From Brugia malayi (lineage: Eukaryota; Nematoda; Chromadorea; Rhabditida; Onchocercidae), in the NCBI RefSeq assembly GCF_000002995.4, contig NW_025062479.1, positions 7,927,721-7,991,720 of the forward strand: a stretch of 64,000 bases of DNA, read 5' to 3'. This document shows positions 1 through 11,138 of this stretch, in pieces. Position 1 is the first letter of the stretch, and each line of letters opens with the position of its first letter. Position numbers and translations under genes: made by a program. The notes beneath the pieces were generated by a model. That model was not told the origin of the DNA, ran no database searches, and worked only from the letters and a program-made list of their open reading frames with translations.

Positions 1-1358
1 GCAAGCTTCCCGGCCTTTCCTTATCCATCTCTCATGCCTGGATTCCCTACAGTCCCCACTTTTGCTGCTACTGGAGCATTTCCAGGAGGAACATCGAATC
101 CATTTTTACGGTGTCCAGATCCATTAACTTGCAAAGGTCCGTTTTTGAATTCTAAAATGTCGAGGAAATCTGAACTAGAGATGGGCCAGCATTTATTGGG
201 CAGTCAGATTTTTAAATAAGTGGTATTTTATCAATGAACTGTAGTTAAATCGCTCGGTTTGAAATTAAAACAAATTTACTTTTCGTTTATCGTGATTTGT
301 GAATCATTTAAGCTATTTGTAGGATGTCCAGCAACTATGATAACAAGGTCATGCGTAACTCCAGGTTGTACAAGTTGTACGATACATAGCGCTGCTGCCG
401 CAGCTACTGCTAGTACCACACCTGCCGATTTGATGATGACTTTCCCACCATCCTTTTTTGCTGCAGCTTATAGCCCACTTTTAGCCGGAACATTACCACC
501 AACATCAAGGTAAATGTTTCTTCAAAACAAAAGTATGGGTTATGGTTATTATCCAAAAAAGGAAGCAGGGAAAGAATTATAGAATTGGTTTATATTCTTG
601 CAAAAATTTTTTTGAAAACGCAATTTAACAATATATTTAACGTTAACTTTTGCTGATCAACTGATGAAATTTTACTCAAACTTTTTAGGTTTTAATCTCT
701 CAAAAACTTCGAATTAATTTCAGTCTCTTATGAAAAATTAGAAAAATTCACCATTCTTGTAATTTGCAGTTCGGCAGCTCAAATTGCTTATCAAAATCTG
801 ATGGCTGCAGCTTCTGGACAAGCAACCAAACACATGTGTAATTGGATCGAGTCACCAAATGGTGTTTGTGGGAAATCGTTTCCAACCGCTGACGAACTTG
901 CTGCGCATATGAAGGTATGTATTCTATCGAATGTGCACTATCTGATGCATTCATCTCGGATTTTCAAAATAAAAGTGGCTTGCGTAAGATTAATAGCATT
1001 GAGAAGGCTGATTTTTGGAGTGATGAAGAATGATAACATGAATTCAATGAATTACTAGCAGTGGAACATTCGAAAATTTCAGGCTGCTCATGCTCCATCA
1101 ACAACAAGTTCAAATAGTAGCAACGATTTAAAAACGAGCAGTTCACCACGTTCAAACACCACAGCGTCGCTAATTAATCATGCTGCAGCGGCTGCTTCTC
1201 TTCGTTATCACCCGTACATGAAACCAAGTGGCTTGATGCCAGCTGTACCAAATCCACTTGGAATACCTCCATTTCCGACGATGACAGGTTTTCCTTCAGC
1301 AGCTGCATTACAGGCCATGTATACCCAACGTCTTATGGCTACCATGCCCCATCCCTAG
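1..1358 (+). CDS. tlp-1: NocA/Elbow/TLP-1 (NET family) zinc-finger protein, 3' part
   Basis: Transcriptional regulator of the NET family (NocA, Elbow, TLP-1; vertebrate ZNF503/ZNF703), nuclear. The 5' part lies before the window; codons are in frame from base 1. Exons 1-136, 323-509, 770-914 and 1083-1358; all junctions keep phase (1, 2, 0) and the model ends at TAG 1356-1358, giving 247 residues here. Joining exons 1 and 2 creates a Cys-rich buttonhead-like box (CPDPLTCKGC then CVTPGCTSC). Exon 3 plus the start of exon 4 encode the single atypical zinc finger: HMCNW, then GVCGKSF, then HMKAAH, with a 9-residue gap between the cysteines and 4 between the histidines. The tail is rich in Ala, Ser and Pro and ends ATMPHP. 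In C. elegans TLP-1 acts in tail-tip morphogenesis and asymmetric cell fate. Family assignment is firm; that this is the worm tlp-1 orthologue is inferred. Confidence 0.85.
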
Positions 1359-1942
1359 AACTCATTTATACCTTTAGCAGGTTCTTTTATGTTGGTCCTG
1401 TAACCAATTGAGATAATGATGAACGTCATGACACAGTGTCTTCTTCGCTTGTTAAAGTCTGTGGAAAATATTCTGCACATCAAATTTTCCAATTATCATC
1501 CTTCAATCCATAAGGTATCCAAGTCAGATTTGAAAATGATAGGTTTTAACTGTGATATATTTTTTAAACAAATCTTGCAAATTTATGAATATACTCTCGA
1601 AAAGTTTCAACCACCCGTACCATTTCAGTGGGGAACCGGCTATTATGTGGTTGGTGGGGAGCGCTTATTGATTAACGATCATCAAGACCATAAGCTGTGT
1701 CCATTTCTCAGCAGTTATTTATTGCGGGTATTTATTCAGCAAACTGTGTTAACTAACTCATTTTGTACGGTGTTTCCTTTTTTGGTATGCTTCATTTGCG
1801 TGCTTGCGAATTGTATTTGACTTTAGATTCATGGTTCTTGCAAGTTTCAGATCTATCCTTACATTTCGTTGTTTTTTGCTTTATCTTTTTTAGCAGCCTG
1901 TATTTCGCATTTTCTAGAATCTTACGGCGAAACTTTTTTTTA

Positions 1943-1948
1943 AATAAA
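1943..1948 (+). terminator. candidate poly(A) signal of the tlp-1-like gene
   Basis: AATAAA 585 nt after the stop codon, the first canonical hexamer on the + strand after the gene. A second one lies near 2370, so the exact 3' end is open. Confidence 0.5.
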
Positions 1949-2824
1949 ACTTAATACACAAAGTAAAATATAATGATATAGTTACACTTAGATCTAAAAA
2001 AAAAAAAACACATTTGCTGAATACCAGTAAAAGGTATTTTTAAAAGTCGTCCTCTTAATTTTGTATCAGATTAGTTGTTTCTGTTTTTTCTCCCTTACAC
2101 CTTCAATCTCGTAAGCTGGCAATAGAAAAAATGTGCGAAAAATTCATGTTAATCTTAGAAGTTTTAATAAGCTTTTTACTGTTTCTTTTCACGGTCAAAT
2201 GAACCAGTGTTTCTTCCTACCATACTTGTTATTAAAAAATTCTGAAAAGAAACATTTTCCTTTTCCTTTGTTTCCTTTCACCAATTTTGAATAGTTATTA
2301 AAGCAAACAAAAAAAAAGGGAAAAAAAGGATTATTTTTCTGTTTGTATAAAAAAATTCATTTGCGCACACAATAAAGTTCTATAATGATTTATTTATTTG
2401 CTACGCCGTTTTAAGGCTTCATTAAAAGACACTGAAAATTAAATGACCTGTTCATTTTAATTTCTGCGAAAATTTCAGTCTCTAACGTTTATTATCCTCA
2501 GGTAGAATTTCTCTTTTATTCTCTATGGAATTTTACAAGGTTGAATTTATCAAAAAAAAAAAAATTCATTACTGAAAAAGCAAATTGCCTCCTCACAAAA
2601 TCTTTGGAAAGCAGCACAAGAAATGGTTATTTAGGGAATTTCTGAGTCTGATCTATTTCATTTCAAAAGGGATGAAGTTTTCGCTGGTTTAAAACTTGCA
2701 GAATTTTTAGATAAAACGAATTTAAAGGGGAGATGATGAGATAACTTTTTTTGGAATAAAACATTTGGGATGAGAGTGGAGAAATATTTGTCTATAGCAG
2801 CGGAGAAAGGGAGTAGAGGAAGAA

Positions 2825-2843
2825 GGGGAAGGGAGGGGGAGGG
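2825..2843 (+). other. G-quadruplex-type motif
   Basis: Four runs of three or more G separated by loops of 2, 1 and 1 nt, inside a 45-base purine block. This is a tight G4 pattern and stands out in such AT-rich DNA. It lies beyond the presumed end of the tlp-1-like mRNA. Confidence 0.6.
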
Positions 2844-3626
2844 AGATAGGGTGAAGATACGTTTTCTGAAGCCATTAAAATCAACATTTAATAAATGTTG
2901 ATGGATGAGATAAAAAATGGCTCATTAATCTTCTTTTCGTACAATAACGATGATCGATTGACGGTTGAAGTGATGCATTGGGACAGTTCGGCGAAGCATA
3001 AAGAGTTACCTGATATTCTGTACACAATACTTTCGGCAATTTTTCAAATTTAGCAAACCGGAATTCTTTCCGGTGGTTTGGCGTTGCTCAAAGCGAAACT
3101 GGCACTGTATGCCTTCGGGGGTTAGTATAGCTACAATTCACTTGATTAATGATCGTGGTTGCAAATTAAAAATGATGGTGCGTATCTGGAGGATGAAATG
3201 GTCAAATATTTTTGGTGGACAGTAAATTGTAATGCTTAATTAGTTGAAGTTATACCAATCATTAATAAAAAAGCCTTAAACAGGGTGGTATAGGTGTTGC
3301 GAAATTAAAGTAGATTATTTAGGGTTTTATCAACTTTTTTCGCGTATTGAGTGTTGATCGCTCATCATCTAATATCTTCAAATTATATTGGAATATAATA
3401 ACGTCGTTTTCCTTCATTACTTTCACAATTTTCATGTATTATAGTGGGTTTACACCGAGAACTCTCAAAATTCTAACGGACACGTGTACAAGAAAATGGG
3501 ACACTGAAATGAAGTTTTCGATACTATGTCAGACCGTCCATTCGATTTTAAAAAGTTCCAATTTTTCCAAATTTTTTTTAGATTTCTAAATTTAATCTCA
3601 TGGATGTTTTTTACACTGATTTCAAA

Positions 3627-3720
3627 AAGTACCGAAACAATTCCAATTGTTTCGGTACTTAAATCTACTATACTTCTCGCTTTCTGAATACAAGGAATAA
3701 TTTGTAGTATAGCAGATTTA
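3627..3720. repeat. two adjoining inverted repeats
   Basis: First repeat: 3627-3642 and 3645-3660 are perfect 16-base reverse complements around a CC spacer. Second repeat: 3660-3676 and 3704-3720 match at 15 of 17 bases around a 27-base loop. They share base 3660 and end 101 bases before the start codon of the next gene. They could be a MITE remnant, a structured RNA or paired regulatory sites; no target-site duplication was recognised. Confidence 0.75.
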
Positions 3721-3821
3721 ATGATATACAGAGCAAAAATGCCTAAATAATGTGAAATTATCGTCAAGGCATCATTGTACAATTATTGCTATCCGTGGTG
3801 GTGGTGGTGTTGTCTTCAAAA

Positions 3822-4420
3822 ATGTCCACAGAGAATTCGAATGCTCGGAATTCACCCAACTCAAATCCTTCAAGCGGAGATTTTTTAATAGAAATTTCCG
3901 TCCCTGTCTGTATTAATATTCCTGCATCTAACGAAGAGGAAACAAGAAACTCGGGAAAGGATTCCGAGAACCTTCTTGTGAGAGATGCTAACCCCGTTAA
4001 GGAGCAGAAAAATAATGAAGCAGGGCATCGCGACACAGAAGTAAAAACACCATTAAGTGCCTTTTCGTATTATAAAAACTATGATTCGGCTATTTCCATA
4101 TCGCTTACTTTGCTGATGCTAAGCACTATTTTATTGTTTCGAAAGCTGTTCCTAAAACTCAAGGTGAGAAATCACACAATAAAATCTTTTTTCAGTGCAA
4201 TGCGATTGCTATGAATGATGCTTCAAAAATTGATATACCACCACGTGGTCGTAGCTTGAAGAAGGAGAATCCAACTACGCGTCGCGATCGTGAAAATTCG
4301 CCACCCTTGCTCATGAGAAGTGCAAAAGGTACTGTCGTGCACAAACGATTCATGATATCTCGCCGTAAACCCACTCCACACCCGACCCTATATCGAATCC
4401 AACAGGGTTTTGATGAATAA
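3822..4420 (+). CDS. unrecognised small single-pass membrane protein
   Basis: Two exons, 3822-4163 and 4196-4420, give 188 residues; I do not recognise the family. Residues 1-89 are polar and rich in Ser, Asn and Glu, with no signal peptide. Residues 90-106 (AISISLTLLMLSTILLF) form one membrane segment followed by RKLFLKLK. The second exon is very basic (PPRGRSLKKE, TTRRDREN, ISRRKPTPHP) and ends QQGFDE. The positive-inside rule suggests a cytosolic basic tail. The start is the first ATG in this frame; the codons before it are open but have no ATG. The intron (GTGAGA...TTTTTTCAG) is only 32 nt, yet removing it joins two frames in phase 0. Without splicing the protein would end 17 codons later at TGA... 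or TAG-type stop near 4214, dropping the basic tail. Confidence 0.6.
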
Positions 4421-4718
4421 GACTGGGTGACATATAATTACAATAGTTGTAATTGCACTAATTATATATGAAATAGTAATGAATTTGTGCATGATGAAAA
4501 AGGAGTTTAATTCCTAGATATATGCATACAAATTATATGTGACATATTGTTTCACTAAAACAAATATTGCAAATAAGCTATTGCGTCACTGTAGCGAATA
4601 CATTATCTTGAAAAAGAAGCACATCACCACTTCATGATTTTGAAGTAATCATCTGTTCTTAAAATGATCAGAAAAAGACTTAAAACATTGTGAACTCATC
4701 AAATCATTGGAAGGTATC

Positions 4719-4724
4719 AATAAA
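4719..4724 (+). terminator. candidate poly(A) signal of the small membrane-protein gene
   Basis: AATAAA about 300 nt downstream of the stop codon at 4420, in AT-rich sequence without a competing open frame. Confidence 0.4.
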
Positions 4725-5861
4725 GACACAAATATCAATTTTCGTTATTCCTTTTGCTCCAATTTTATTTCACCTTATTTTTTTCTGGACATACTGATTG
4801 AATTTTAACCGTTACATTCTACAGTTCATTATACAAATAAGATTGAAAAAAAAAAAAACCCAATACTATCCTTCAAAGTGATGACTTGTGATTTCATCAA
4901 GTTGTAAAGATTTCGAAATAATAATTAAGAGTAAATAAACACTGTAATGTATTTTCTCAAATGTTTGGCTTCTATCAGAAGGAACGTTTCAGACTTGTTT
5001 ATGGCTGATGTATTTGTATTTTTTATCCACGAAACTTAATTAAGAATCGGTGTTATAGTGTGTAACTTGCGGTTTTGAAGTTACATGATTAATTAACAAC
5101 ACATCTATTAATCTATCAATGTACTATTTCCCAGTTTTCTCTTCTGAACATGTATTGTAATTTACATACTCTATCTCTTGTATCTTGATTTTCGCGCCAT
5201 TCAGAGGTTACATGAATCCAGAAGTAGGTTACAGAACAAATCATAGCAAATTATAGCTAAGAATATCCAATGAAAGTGAAGGGAATTTGTTCTTGTATCA
5301 TAAAAATAAATTAAAATTTAACGAACTACATTTTAAATGTAGTTGAACAAACAAATAAAAACAATAACATTCGATAATATATTTGAGAAAAAAAGTGGTA
5401 ACTTAAATAAATTTCTAGATTCTAGTTATAATTTGAATATGAGTATTCAGTTAAAAGTATTTATTGGTGTCAAGTAAAATTCTTTTATGAAACCATTTTA
5501 AAAACAAGGTACTCTTTGATTTTTCATCACAGCAAGAAAAGGCTGCATTAAACGGCATCTGTCTCTTCACATATAATTCATAAAATGCTCACTTTACTAA
5601 TTTTTCCACTCCGGCACATTTCTTCTTATCTTTTACTCCCGCTTATATCATCCCAGTTATTGAACTTGCTATTTGCAGCAAAGTGTTCTTATATGATATA
5701 AATCAGACAACATTTGGAAATCTGCTGGTGTTTTTATGTCATGTGATGTAATTCATGCATAGAATATTGAAACCATTTTTTAGATAGCAGCTTTTAGACA
5801 GATAGCCTATGTGTTTCTAGCAATTTTCATATAAGTAAGTTAAACTTCACATTCATTCAGC

Positions 5862-6031
5862 TTTGGAGGAAAGGCCGAAATGATTGATTGATGAACAAAT
5901 AGAAATGATACATAAGATATAACTTCGAAATAATAAAATAAGGCGGTAAATGGGTTAAGGAAAATTAAGGAAGAACTACGGGTAGTATCCAAGTTAGGCG
6001 TTTTGGAGGAAAGGCTGAAATGATTGATTGA
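5862..6031. repeat. direct repeat pair (about 30 bases, 138 bases apart)
   Basis: The unit TTTGGAGGAAAGG followed by C/T, then GAAATGATTGATTGAT, occurs at about 5862-5891 and 6002-6031 with one internal difference. Confidence 0.7.
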
Positions 6032-7085
6032 TTGATTGTAAGTTCTGAGGTGATAGTGCTAAGGCACTCATTGATCAATCATTCTTTAGAAGGTGATTCC
6101 TATTGTGCGGCCTGCTATCCATCGTGTCTTCAGAAGCAATTTCGTCAAAGTTGAAAGAGAAAAAGGAGAAAATTTGAATGAAGAAGGAGAAGCACTTCCA
6201 CGGAATTCTTTCAAAATTGTCTCATTTATCTTATTTGAACGAGATGCCTATCAATCTACTATTTCCTAGTCCTCTCTTCTGGATATTTGCCGCTCACTAC
6301 CCACTGCTTACAACTTCAACAAAACTTATTGACTGGCTATTGGTAGTGTTAAATGGATCACTTTGCAACTGCAACAAGCACATTTCATATACTGACAAAG
6401 GAGAAAGAGTTCGATGCTCCCAAGAATGATTGATGCATTAACAAACGGTGCAAACCAACAAATTCATTTCTCCTCTTGCCTTGTTTCTATTTCTGTGCAG
6501 TAACTACAATTCTCAAATACTAAATTGCTATTTCTTTGCAAAATCATCCCTTGTTTTCCCTCCAAATTTGATAGTTCTTTGATTGATGGGCTTCAACACC
6601 ATACATTGCAACTGCCAGATTGACAACAAACACATACAAGATATATTTGTACACTAAATAATTTCTTGCAGGTGCAAACTTGTATGTTAGAGTAACATGT
6701 ATAATTTTGTTCAAATAAATGCTTTCGTTTCAGCTTCAGAATCGTGTTAATCATATGATATGTTTAGCATGGGGCAGGAAATGGTATCATTAAAAAACCG
6801 CTACCTATAGAAGGAAGCTGAGATTTCCAATGTTTTGACATTTAAAGACATGTTTATTGTGTATTGTGAAATTTGGCGAATATTAAAGAATGAAAGTTGA
6901 AAGAAACGAATGGAGCGCAGCATCTGTCAATCACGTCGTCACCACTGCTTCGACATACGGTAATATAAAGATGATGTTAACATCATCACCCTTCCTACCA
7001 TATTCACTGATAGCATTCTTAGAGTGAGGTACACTGTAAGTTTTGACAAACGACCGCTGCTTTGAGCAAGGTGTTCTCTCAGTTT

Positions 7086-7231
7086 ACTAATAATTAATAA
7101 TAAATAATAATATAGTAATAATAACAGTAATAATAATAATAATGAATAATGACAATAATAATAATAATGAATAATGACAATAATAATAATAATAATGAAT
7201 AATAACAATAACAATAATAATAATAGTAGTA
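7086..7231. repeat. TAA-type microsatellite
   Basis: Interrupted TAA/AAT trinucleotide array with TGAATAATGACAA interruptions. The low-complexity frames read through it are artefacts. Confidence 0.9.
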
Positions 7232-9003
7232 ATAGCTGTGGCACTTTGATGCGCTATAATATATAGATAATTAGTTCTATATATATATATATATAAATAA
7301 CTAGTTTCTTAAAATGAATGAATGAATGGATCGCTTGCTTTAGATTGATAGCGTTTTGCGTTTGTGTTTACCATTTTTCTTTCATACTGCAAAAGCCAGG
7401 TGAAAGATAATGGATATATCAGGGAAACAGATTGCTTTTGTTGCAAAAATCTAATTTATTGTTTTTATAAAACAGGAATACTGCTTTGATAACGGTTGTG
7501 TGCAAACAACATCAGTCATAGGGCTTGAACTAAGATTCTCTTTGTAGATTAATAAATGACCAATCAGTCGTATGATTTGATCTGAATCCTCTTTTGCATA
7601 TGAACCTTCAATTATGAGATTTCACACAACAAAAATGATTATTCAGATTATGGATCGTTTTGGATCATGATAGCCTAGAAAGTGTTGCAGTTTAAAAGTT
7701 GTTTTGTAATTTTACTGGACTGTATAAACGTTTTCAGTTCTACTCTCTGAACACGAACGATCACTGTAGTAGTAGTGAAACAACACCTTTAGCCTTATAA
7801 ACCCTATTGGTCTGTTAATACTAAAAACACTCGCCTTCAGTAATGTCATTCAGTGAACGAATGCCAATAAATGTCATTAAAATAGAACTTCGATCATTGA
7901 TTAGCACTTCTGTTCTATCGAAGTAACCAGAGTTGTAGATGAATTAAGGTTAATTTAACAAGGGTTCGTTTGAATAGAAAAGCTGATAAAATTTTTATGG
8001 ATTAAAATCAACTTGTGAATTTTATTGGCAGAACTTTATTGGGATTGCTTTACTGGTTATAGAATGATTAGTAAATTATTCGACGTTGTTATCATTTATG
8101 AGAAATAATTATTTTATCCAAGGAAAAGCATCCTCATTAGGCATAGTTCCTCAATGATGCATTATGAAGACAACGTATATAGTATTGTAGACAGACAGTG
8201 GTTCAATATTGGTTGTGTTAACAAATAATCATTTGCTGATTATAACAGTTGTAAGGACATAATAAATGTTATTGCTTTTGAAAGACAAGAACAGAGCATT
8301 GTTCTTTCTGTCTTTCCTTTCCTTGTTACTTTATTATTTTTATCAGTATTTTCAAAACATTTCAAGGGTTTGATTTTTCTGCGGAATTATAATGTCAGGA
8401 AGTGATAGTTTTGAAATTATTCAGTAGTCTTAAATTCTGTACTACTGCTAGTTTTCTAAAAATTAATGCGGAATAATTTAGCCATCTGAATGAAAGTATT
8501 GTTTGGGCTGCTATCCGAAATTCTATTGATTATTTCATTTGGTATTTGTAGAAAAAATAAATTTATTTTAGGTTGCCAATGAGTCAATGCCTCTATTAAT
8601 AAGGAAGATAAAAAGTGTTCCCGCTTCAACGTTTCTCAGGTTATCTAGTCAGGAATGACATTAAAGGGAATGTCTTATTTAAGGTGGTTCCATTCTTGGA
8701 TATCAAAATTGTCCGCACAACAATCATGCATCGATCCAGTTTAGACGAAGATGATTGAAAGCTGTTAATCGCACGTCGTCACTTTGTGTTAATCGGATCA
8801 GAAAGCATAACTTGATGTCAGGATGCCGACTGGATTGTTCCACCATTTCCATTCTGTATAGCAAACTTGTTATCTGTATGTAAGCAATTTTGTGTTAATC
8901 ATAGTTCTTCTTAAACTTTTTCTCATCAATCATCAATTAGTCAAATGACAAGTTTCACGTCAATAAATTTGCTTGGAGCAATAGCAGAGTGAGAATGACA
9001 TCA

Positions 9004-9011
9004 TATATAAG
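9004..9011 (+). promoter_or_regulatory. candidate TATA box
   Basis: TATATAAG lies 80 nt before the ATG at 9084, a spacing that would suit a start site near 9035 and a short leader. A GC-richer block follows. Isolated TATA matches are common in AT-rich DNA, so weight comes only from the context. Confidence 0.3.
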
Positions 9012-9083
9012 GGTAGGAGAAGATGAAGGAAGGAAGTGTTGGCAGAATGGTTAGAATTGTCTGTTTATTGACAGGACAGCGTG

Positions 9084-9544
9084 ATGGATTACGCGTGTCC
9101 AGCCAAGAAGAGATTCCGGCAGCCGAACAGACTCTTTGAAGTGTGCCGCAGATCGGCATCCTTTGGCTGCTTATCAATCATTGCACTATACAGTAACTGT
9201 CATCATCCTACTAATGTGTATGTGTATGTGTGTGTGTGATATTGTCCTGAGTTGTCTTTCACAATCTCGCTATAAGTCTTACTACGTAGTCCCATGCACA
9301 ATCCGTCAAATTCGTCTTTCCTGTCTTCCCATTCTCCCGTCAATTTATTCTTGTCGATCTGATCGATTGTCTCTCCACCCATCCATTATCTATCATCACT
9401 ATTGCTTGCTTGCGTGGAGCTTAAAAGCAACAGGGTAATAATTCATTCGCGGATAGTGCTAGATACTTTGGGAGCGTCACTTAGGAGGAAAGGAAGGAGA
9501 AGCGAACTTCAATCGAGGTGCCAGTTGCAGTTGTACTATCCTGA
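9084..9544 (+). CDS. tentative two-exon microprotein
   Basis: Speculative model: exon 9084-9140 (MDYACPAKKRFRQPNRLFE) ending before GTGTGC, and exon 9485-9544 after CACTTAG (EERKEKRTSIEVPVAVVLS, then TGA). Phase is 0 at the junction and the product would be 38 residues, basic, family unknown. Supporting signs are the TATA box upstream, GC-richer codons than the surroundings, and an intron that carries the TG-repeat and stops. The donor is weak. The block also folds (GGACA-GCGT with ACGC-G-TGTCC around 9074-9100), so a structured non-coding RNA is an alternative. Confidence 0.15.
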
Positions 9545-10845
9545 ATATCTTCCTTATTCTTACGTTACCACTTTCTTTTCTTTGAAACGGAAGTCAGGAA
9601 ATGGAGATTTATGCATTCAAGCACTTTTTGCAGCATTACTTACTCAAATAAACTGCTTTCTGGAACTGGGTACTCTTGTATAAATCATTGCAAAATAAAA
9701 AATCACTTCATAACTAATTATGTGTTTTGCTTTCTACTCGGAAACATCATCAGAGACATGATGCATTCCTTTCTTTAATGATAAATTGAGCTACTTTTTA
9801 AAGAACTCAATGTTTCACGATCTATATGACACCTACACTCCAGTCAATAAGGAAATTAAAGAGAAAATCATTCAGCATTGGAAGTTATAGTTTCTGATGT
9901 TTTCAATCAGTGTGATAAACCGAAATGTTGAGCAGTTCTAATGAATTTTATTTTTCAGTTTTGGAATTATACTATAAAATTTGTGTTGAATTCATGCAAA
10001 AAATTTTTCTTTATTCCTAAAGCAAATGTCTTTTGAATCTTTTGAAATTGTGATCAATAATGATCACAATAGAAATGTGTACTAAATTTTAAACTATTTA
10101 TGTGACTCAAAATTGTCTCGATTTTGATCATTTGGATTTGTGTTATTAGATAAAAAGAGGCCTGATGAGGATGAAGCAGGAGTTAGAAGTGGGAAAGATC
10201 GCAGAAATGAAAGAAGGGCATTGTTGGAGATGATAGATAACACACGTCTGATGATTTATTGCATGCTTGGCTCTACAAATTTGCTTCTACTTGGTGAAAA
10301 ATTTCCTCGCTTTCCCTAGAAATACGGTCAAATGCTTTTGTATTCTTACCGTAATTTCTTGAGTAGATAGTTTGGATGAATCTCGCACAGAAGGAGGTGG
10401 AGAAATGTTTCAAAAGTCATAAATAGCTCCGACTTAACCTGTATCATAATTAGTAAGTTTTGAGTAGTAACTTTTTTAACTAATTTCGCAACAATACAAT
10501 CATGGAAATTCCGTTGTGCAATCATGTTTTAATGATATTGGTGATGTTCTATTAAAGATACTAGCGATGCGTTATATAATTTAGAAGGGGGAATTTACCT
10601 GTTTATGAGGAAAAATACCTGTCATTTAGAGTTGCGGATTTATGTGATGGATTTTGACAGTGCAAAAATAATAAACAAATATTTAGTGTGGTCGTTGCTG
10701 CACCTACTGCTCCTTGCATCATCATGAGGCAAGTGATCCACACACTGGTGATTAGAGATTGCGCCACAGCCAAGCATCTGTTCTTCGTTTGTATTATAAT
10801 TACAACAGAGAAATTTCTCTTAAGCAAACAGTGAATGATCGCCAG

Positions 10846-10868
10846 TGCATATATGACTCATATATGCA
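10846..10868. promoter_or_regulatory. 23-base palindrome centred on TGACTCA
   Basis: An inverted repeat with arms TGCATATATGA and TCATATATGCA around a central C. The core TGACTCA is the AP-1 (Fos/Jun) consensus. It lies in the gene-poor region with no gene nearby to assign it to. Confidence 0.4.
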
Positions 10869-10935
10869 AACATGTGCTCTTTAAACTTCAGAAAAGAATA
10901 AGTTTAGTAATGCACCACGTTTTGGAATCATCTTT

Positions 10936-11138
10936 TGATAGATGATGGCGAAATCTTTGTCGAACTTCATCATTTCAACAGATACAAAAAAAATCTGGAA
11001 ACGAGTTCCTTTTTAAATTCTATGTACCACAGTGGAGAACTGGAAAATTGTGATGAGCAGTTAATGTTTGTGCCACCGACGCAGAAACTCATAAATCATC
11101 AAGTTGAAAATAATGTATCAGCAGGCCATCTATTATAA
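10936..11138 (+). CDS. coding-like frame, possible terminal exon
   Basis: A frame of about 67 residues with balanced composition (for example EIFVELHHFNRYKKN, NCDEQLMFVPPTQKL), ending VSAGHLL then TAA. A possible acceptor, TTTTGATAG, ends just before ATGATGG. No upstream exon was found to join to it and no family is recognised, so it may be chance. Confidence 0.15.

Larger units (their letters stand above)
1359..3821. other. 3' UTR and intergenic region
   Basis: No supported gene. It holds the 3' UTR of the upstream gene, a G-rich purine block (2806-2851), a short perfect hairpin around 3055-3081 (arms CCGGAA and TTCCGG) and a pair of adjoining inverted repeats (3627-3720) just before the next gene. 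The open frames here are short, AT-driven and lack splice-linked partners. Confidence 0.6.

Noticed and set aside
3096..3118. Possible microRNA (TGGCACTG resembles the mir-228/263 seed)
   Set aside because: No complementary arm nearby to form a precursor hairpin.
6939..7244. 101-codon Leu/Tyr/Ile-rich frame on the - strand
   Set aside because: Translation of the TAA microsatellite.
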